A stretch of 64,000 bases of DNA from Oligoflexus sp. (GTDB taxonomy: Bacteria; Bdellovibrionota_B; Oligoflexia; Oligoflexales; Oligoflexaceae). The notes under the pieces were generated by a model. That model was not told the origin of the DNA, ran no database searches, and saw nothing but the letters and a program-made list of their open reading frames with translations. The stretch lies in contig NZ_DASTAT010000140.1 of the NCBI RefSeq assembly GCF_035712445.1, forward strand, positions 1 to 64,000. Reading direction: 5' to 3'. Of the stretch, positions 63,121-64,000 are shown piece after piece (the stretch's first letter is position 1; each line of letters begins with the position of its first letter). The position numbers and the translations under genes were made by a program.

Positions 63121-64000
63121 CTATGAGAGTAATTTTTGCTGGAATTTTTTTAGAGCGAGATTGGCCTGCTCTTCGACTTCCTGCGCGATATATACCGTTT
63201 GAGATTCCAAACTGCTGTCGCCTCTCAAAAGCGCAAGGGCTTGACGGCGCCGCTCTTCATCCACTCCAGCTTCTCGCAAGGCGCGTTCAATTCTGCTAGA
63301 GAAAGTATGACGCAAGGCTTTTGCGCTAAGATGCTCGGGCAGGTCATTGGAAAACTGATTACGAAGAATTTGATAAAGCTGGGTTAGGGACGACTGGGAT
63401 AGAGGGGTTCCTTCATCGCTTAGAATGAGGTAGTCCGACTCATTTTCGGATTTGGATTCAAGTATATCCCGCCATTTCATGATGTAACGGTCCAGCTTTG
63501 AAGCAAAAGAAGGGTCATCAATAGGCAGAATGCGGCCATTACGTTTAATTTGAGGTCGAGGCCGACGGGTATCTTTTAGGTCTGGAGGCCTGCGCCTGAC
63601 CCGTATGCAAGAGATTGCCCCTATCTCGATATCTTCAACGCGTAAGGTTAAAAGTTCGCCTGGGCGCAGGCCATAGTAGAGCATGATCATGGTCGAGATG
63701 TAGTTTCTGAATCTGACGGCAGGGTCTCGACCAATCGGATCAGGGCGATCAGGATCAAGGCAGTCGATGAGAAATTTGGCTTCTTTGTCCGTCAGGCCTT
63801 TGCGTACCCCTTTGTTTTGAGGAGGAGCGCTCATGAACGCGGAATCAAGCCATTTCAAAATTCTGACTGATTGTTCCCGTATACGCTCGTAACGCAGATC
63901 ACTCAAGGGCAAGGCGCCCAAGTACATATCGTAGCGCCAAGCCACATACTGCCTAACTGTCGTAAGGCGCTGGTTAAACGTATGAGGGGACACTGCAGAT
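63121..64000 (-). CDS. First tyrosine recombinase, partial at window edge
   Basis: The frame is still open at base 64000, and the visible part begins inside the core-binding domain (LTTVRQYVAWRYDMYLG), so the N-terminus is outside. The catalytic domain is complete: YYGLRPGELLTL (first Arg), ALRHTFSSRI (second box) and SQTVYIAQEV (Tyr nucleophile). This is the most canonical of the three. It heads the run of overlapping recombinase genes, which suggests one transcript from a promoter beyond the window. Confidence 0.85.
   Translation of the reverse strand, partial: SAVSPHTFNQRLTTVRQYVAWRYDMYLGALPLSDLRYERIREQSVRILKWLDSAFMSAPPQNKGVRKGLTDKEAKFLIDCLDPDRPDPIGRDPAVRFRNYISTMIMLYYGLRPGELLTLRVEDIEIGAISCIRVRRRPPDLKDTRRPRPQIKRNGRILPIDDPSFASKLDRYIMKWRDILESKSENESDYLILSDEGTPLSQSSLTQLYQILRNQFSNDLPEHLSAKALRHTFSSRIERALREAGVDEERRRQALALLRGDSSLESQTVYIAQEVEEQANLALKKFQQKLLS

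Larger units (their letters stand above)
57144..64000 (-). mobile_element. Trio-recombinase mobile module with DUF262-AlbA_2 cargo, cut at window edge
   Basis: Four contiguous minus-strand genes encode three tyrosine recombinases and a small HTH/coiled-coil protein. They overlap by 8 bases or lie 9 bases apart, and a DUF262 fusion gene follows. The layout resembles Tn554-type TnpA/TnpB/TnpC systems and recombinase-trio elements. I saw no terminal inverted repeat, which fits that class. The element extends beyond 64000, so its far end and full cargo are unknown. The left end is probably near 56.8-57.1 kb, but could be as far left as about 52.4 kb. Confidence 0.6.

Noticed and set aside
1..64000. 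CRISPR arrays, rRNA and tRNA genes
   Set aside because: No regularly spaced repeats and no rRNA- or tRNA-like segments were noticed; a covariance search would be needed to be certain.

Overview
The window reads as a Gram-negative, flagellated chromosome segment that ends in a mobile element. The core genes are LPS Kdo/heptose-type transferases, meso-DAP and UDP-GlcNAc synthesis, FlgD/FliK, a myxobacterial/Bdellovibrio-like outer-membrane barrel, many lipoproteins and a zinc-finger-degraded DksA. Together they suggest a member of Bdellovibrionota/Oligoflexia or a deltaproteobacterial relative. That placement is an inference from gene style, not from a marker-gene tree.

Layout. 0-9 kb (minus strand) holds an envelope and signalling block: a 970-residue lipoprotein with beta-sandwich, PEGA and repeat domains; a PilZ protein; a histidine kinase and OmpR-type regulator; DapF; a PlsC-type acyltransferase; and a YdcF-type protein cut by the window edge. 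9-13 kb (plus) carries a GT9 glycosyltransferase, Kdo transferase and RNase G. 13-18 kb (minus) carries two exported proteins and flgD/fliK. 18-25.7 kb (plus) is a housekeeping run: rplU, rpmA, obg, nadD, rsfS, rlmH, a comF-like gene, mutS and dksA. 25.7-32.3 kb (minus) carries a uridyltransferase-only GlmU, glmS, a UvrD/PcrA helicase, an FtsB-like protein and a lipoprotein. 32.5-36.4 kb has an Nfu-type protein, a HEAT-like protein, a VOC protein, alanine racemase and a secreted protein built from four Cys-paired modules. 36.5-41.3 kb is rpmH-rnpA-yidD-yidC-jag-mnmE, without dnaA. 41.5-47.2 kb has an aldehyde-dehydrogenase-fold protein lacking its catalytic residues, a phosphohexomutase, an outer-membrane barrel and an SGNH esterase. 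47.4-51.7 kb encodes a PaoABC-type molybdenum aldehyde oxidoreductase whose iron-sulfur subunit has an extra redoxin-like domain in front of its Tat signal. A GST follows.

From about 52.4 kb the sequence becomes visibly AT-richer and the genes less recognisable: an orphan membrane protein, an HTH regulator paired with a small secreted protein, and a secreted protein paired with a CPBP-family membrane protease. The last 7 kb (minus strand) is a mobile module. It has three consecutive tyrosine recombinases (the first cut by the window edge) and a small HTH/coiled-coil protein, resembling the TnpA-TnpB-TnpC logic of Tn554-like elements. It is followed in the same direction by a DUF262-AlbA_2 fusion protein, the best candidate here for an undescribed (probably anti-phage) system.

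I saw no rRNA, tRNA or CRISPR array, but I did not run a covariance search. Start codons were re-chosen where an upstream ribosome-binding site made a better choice than the longest reading frame.
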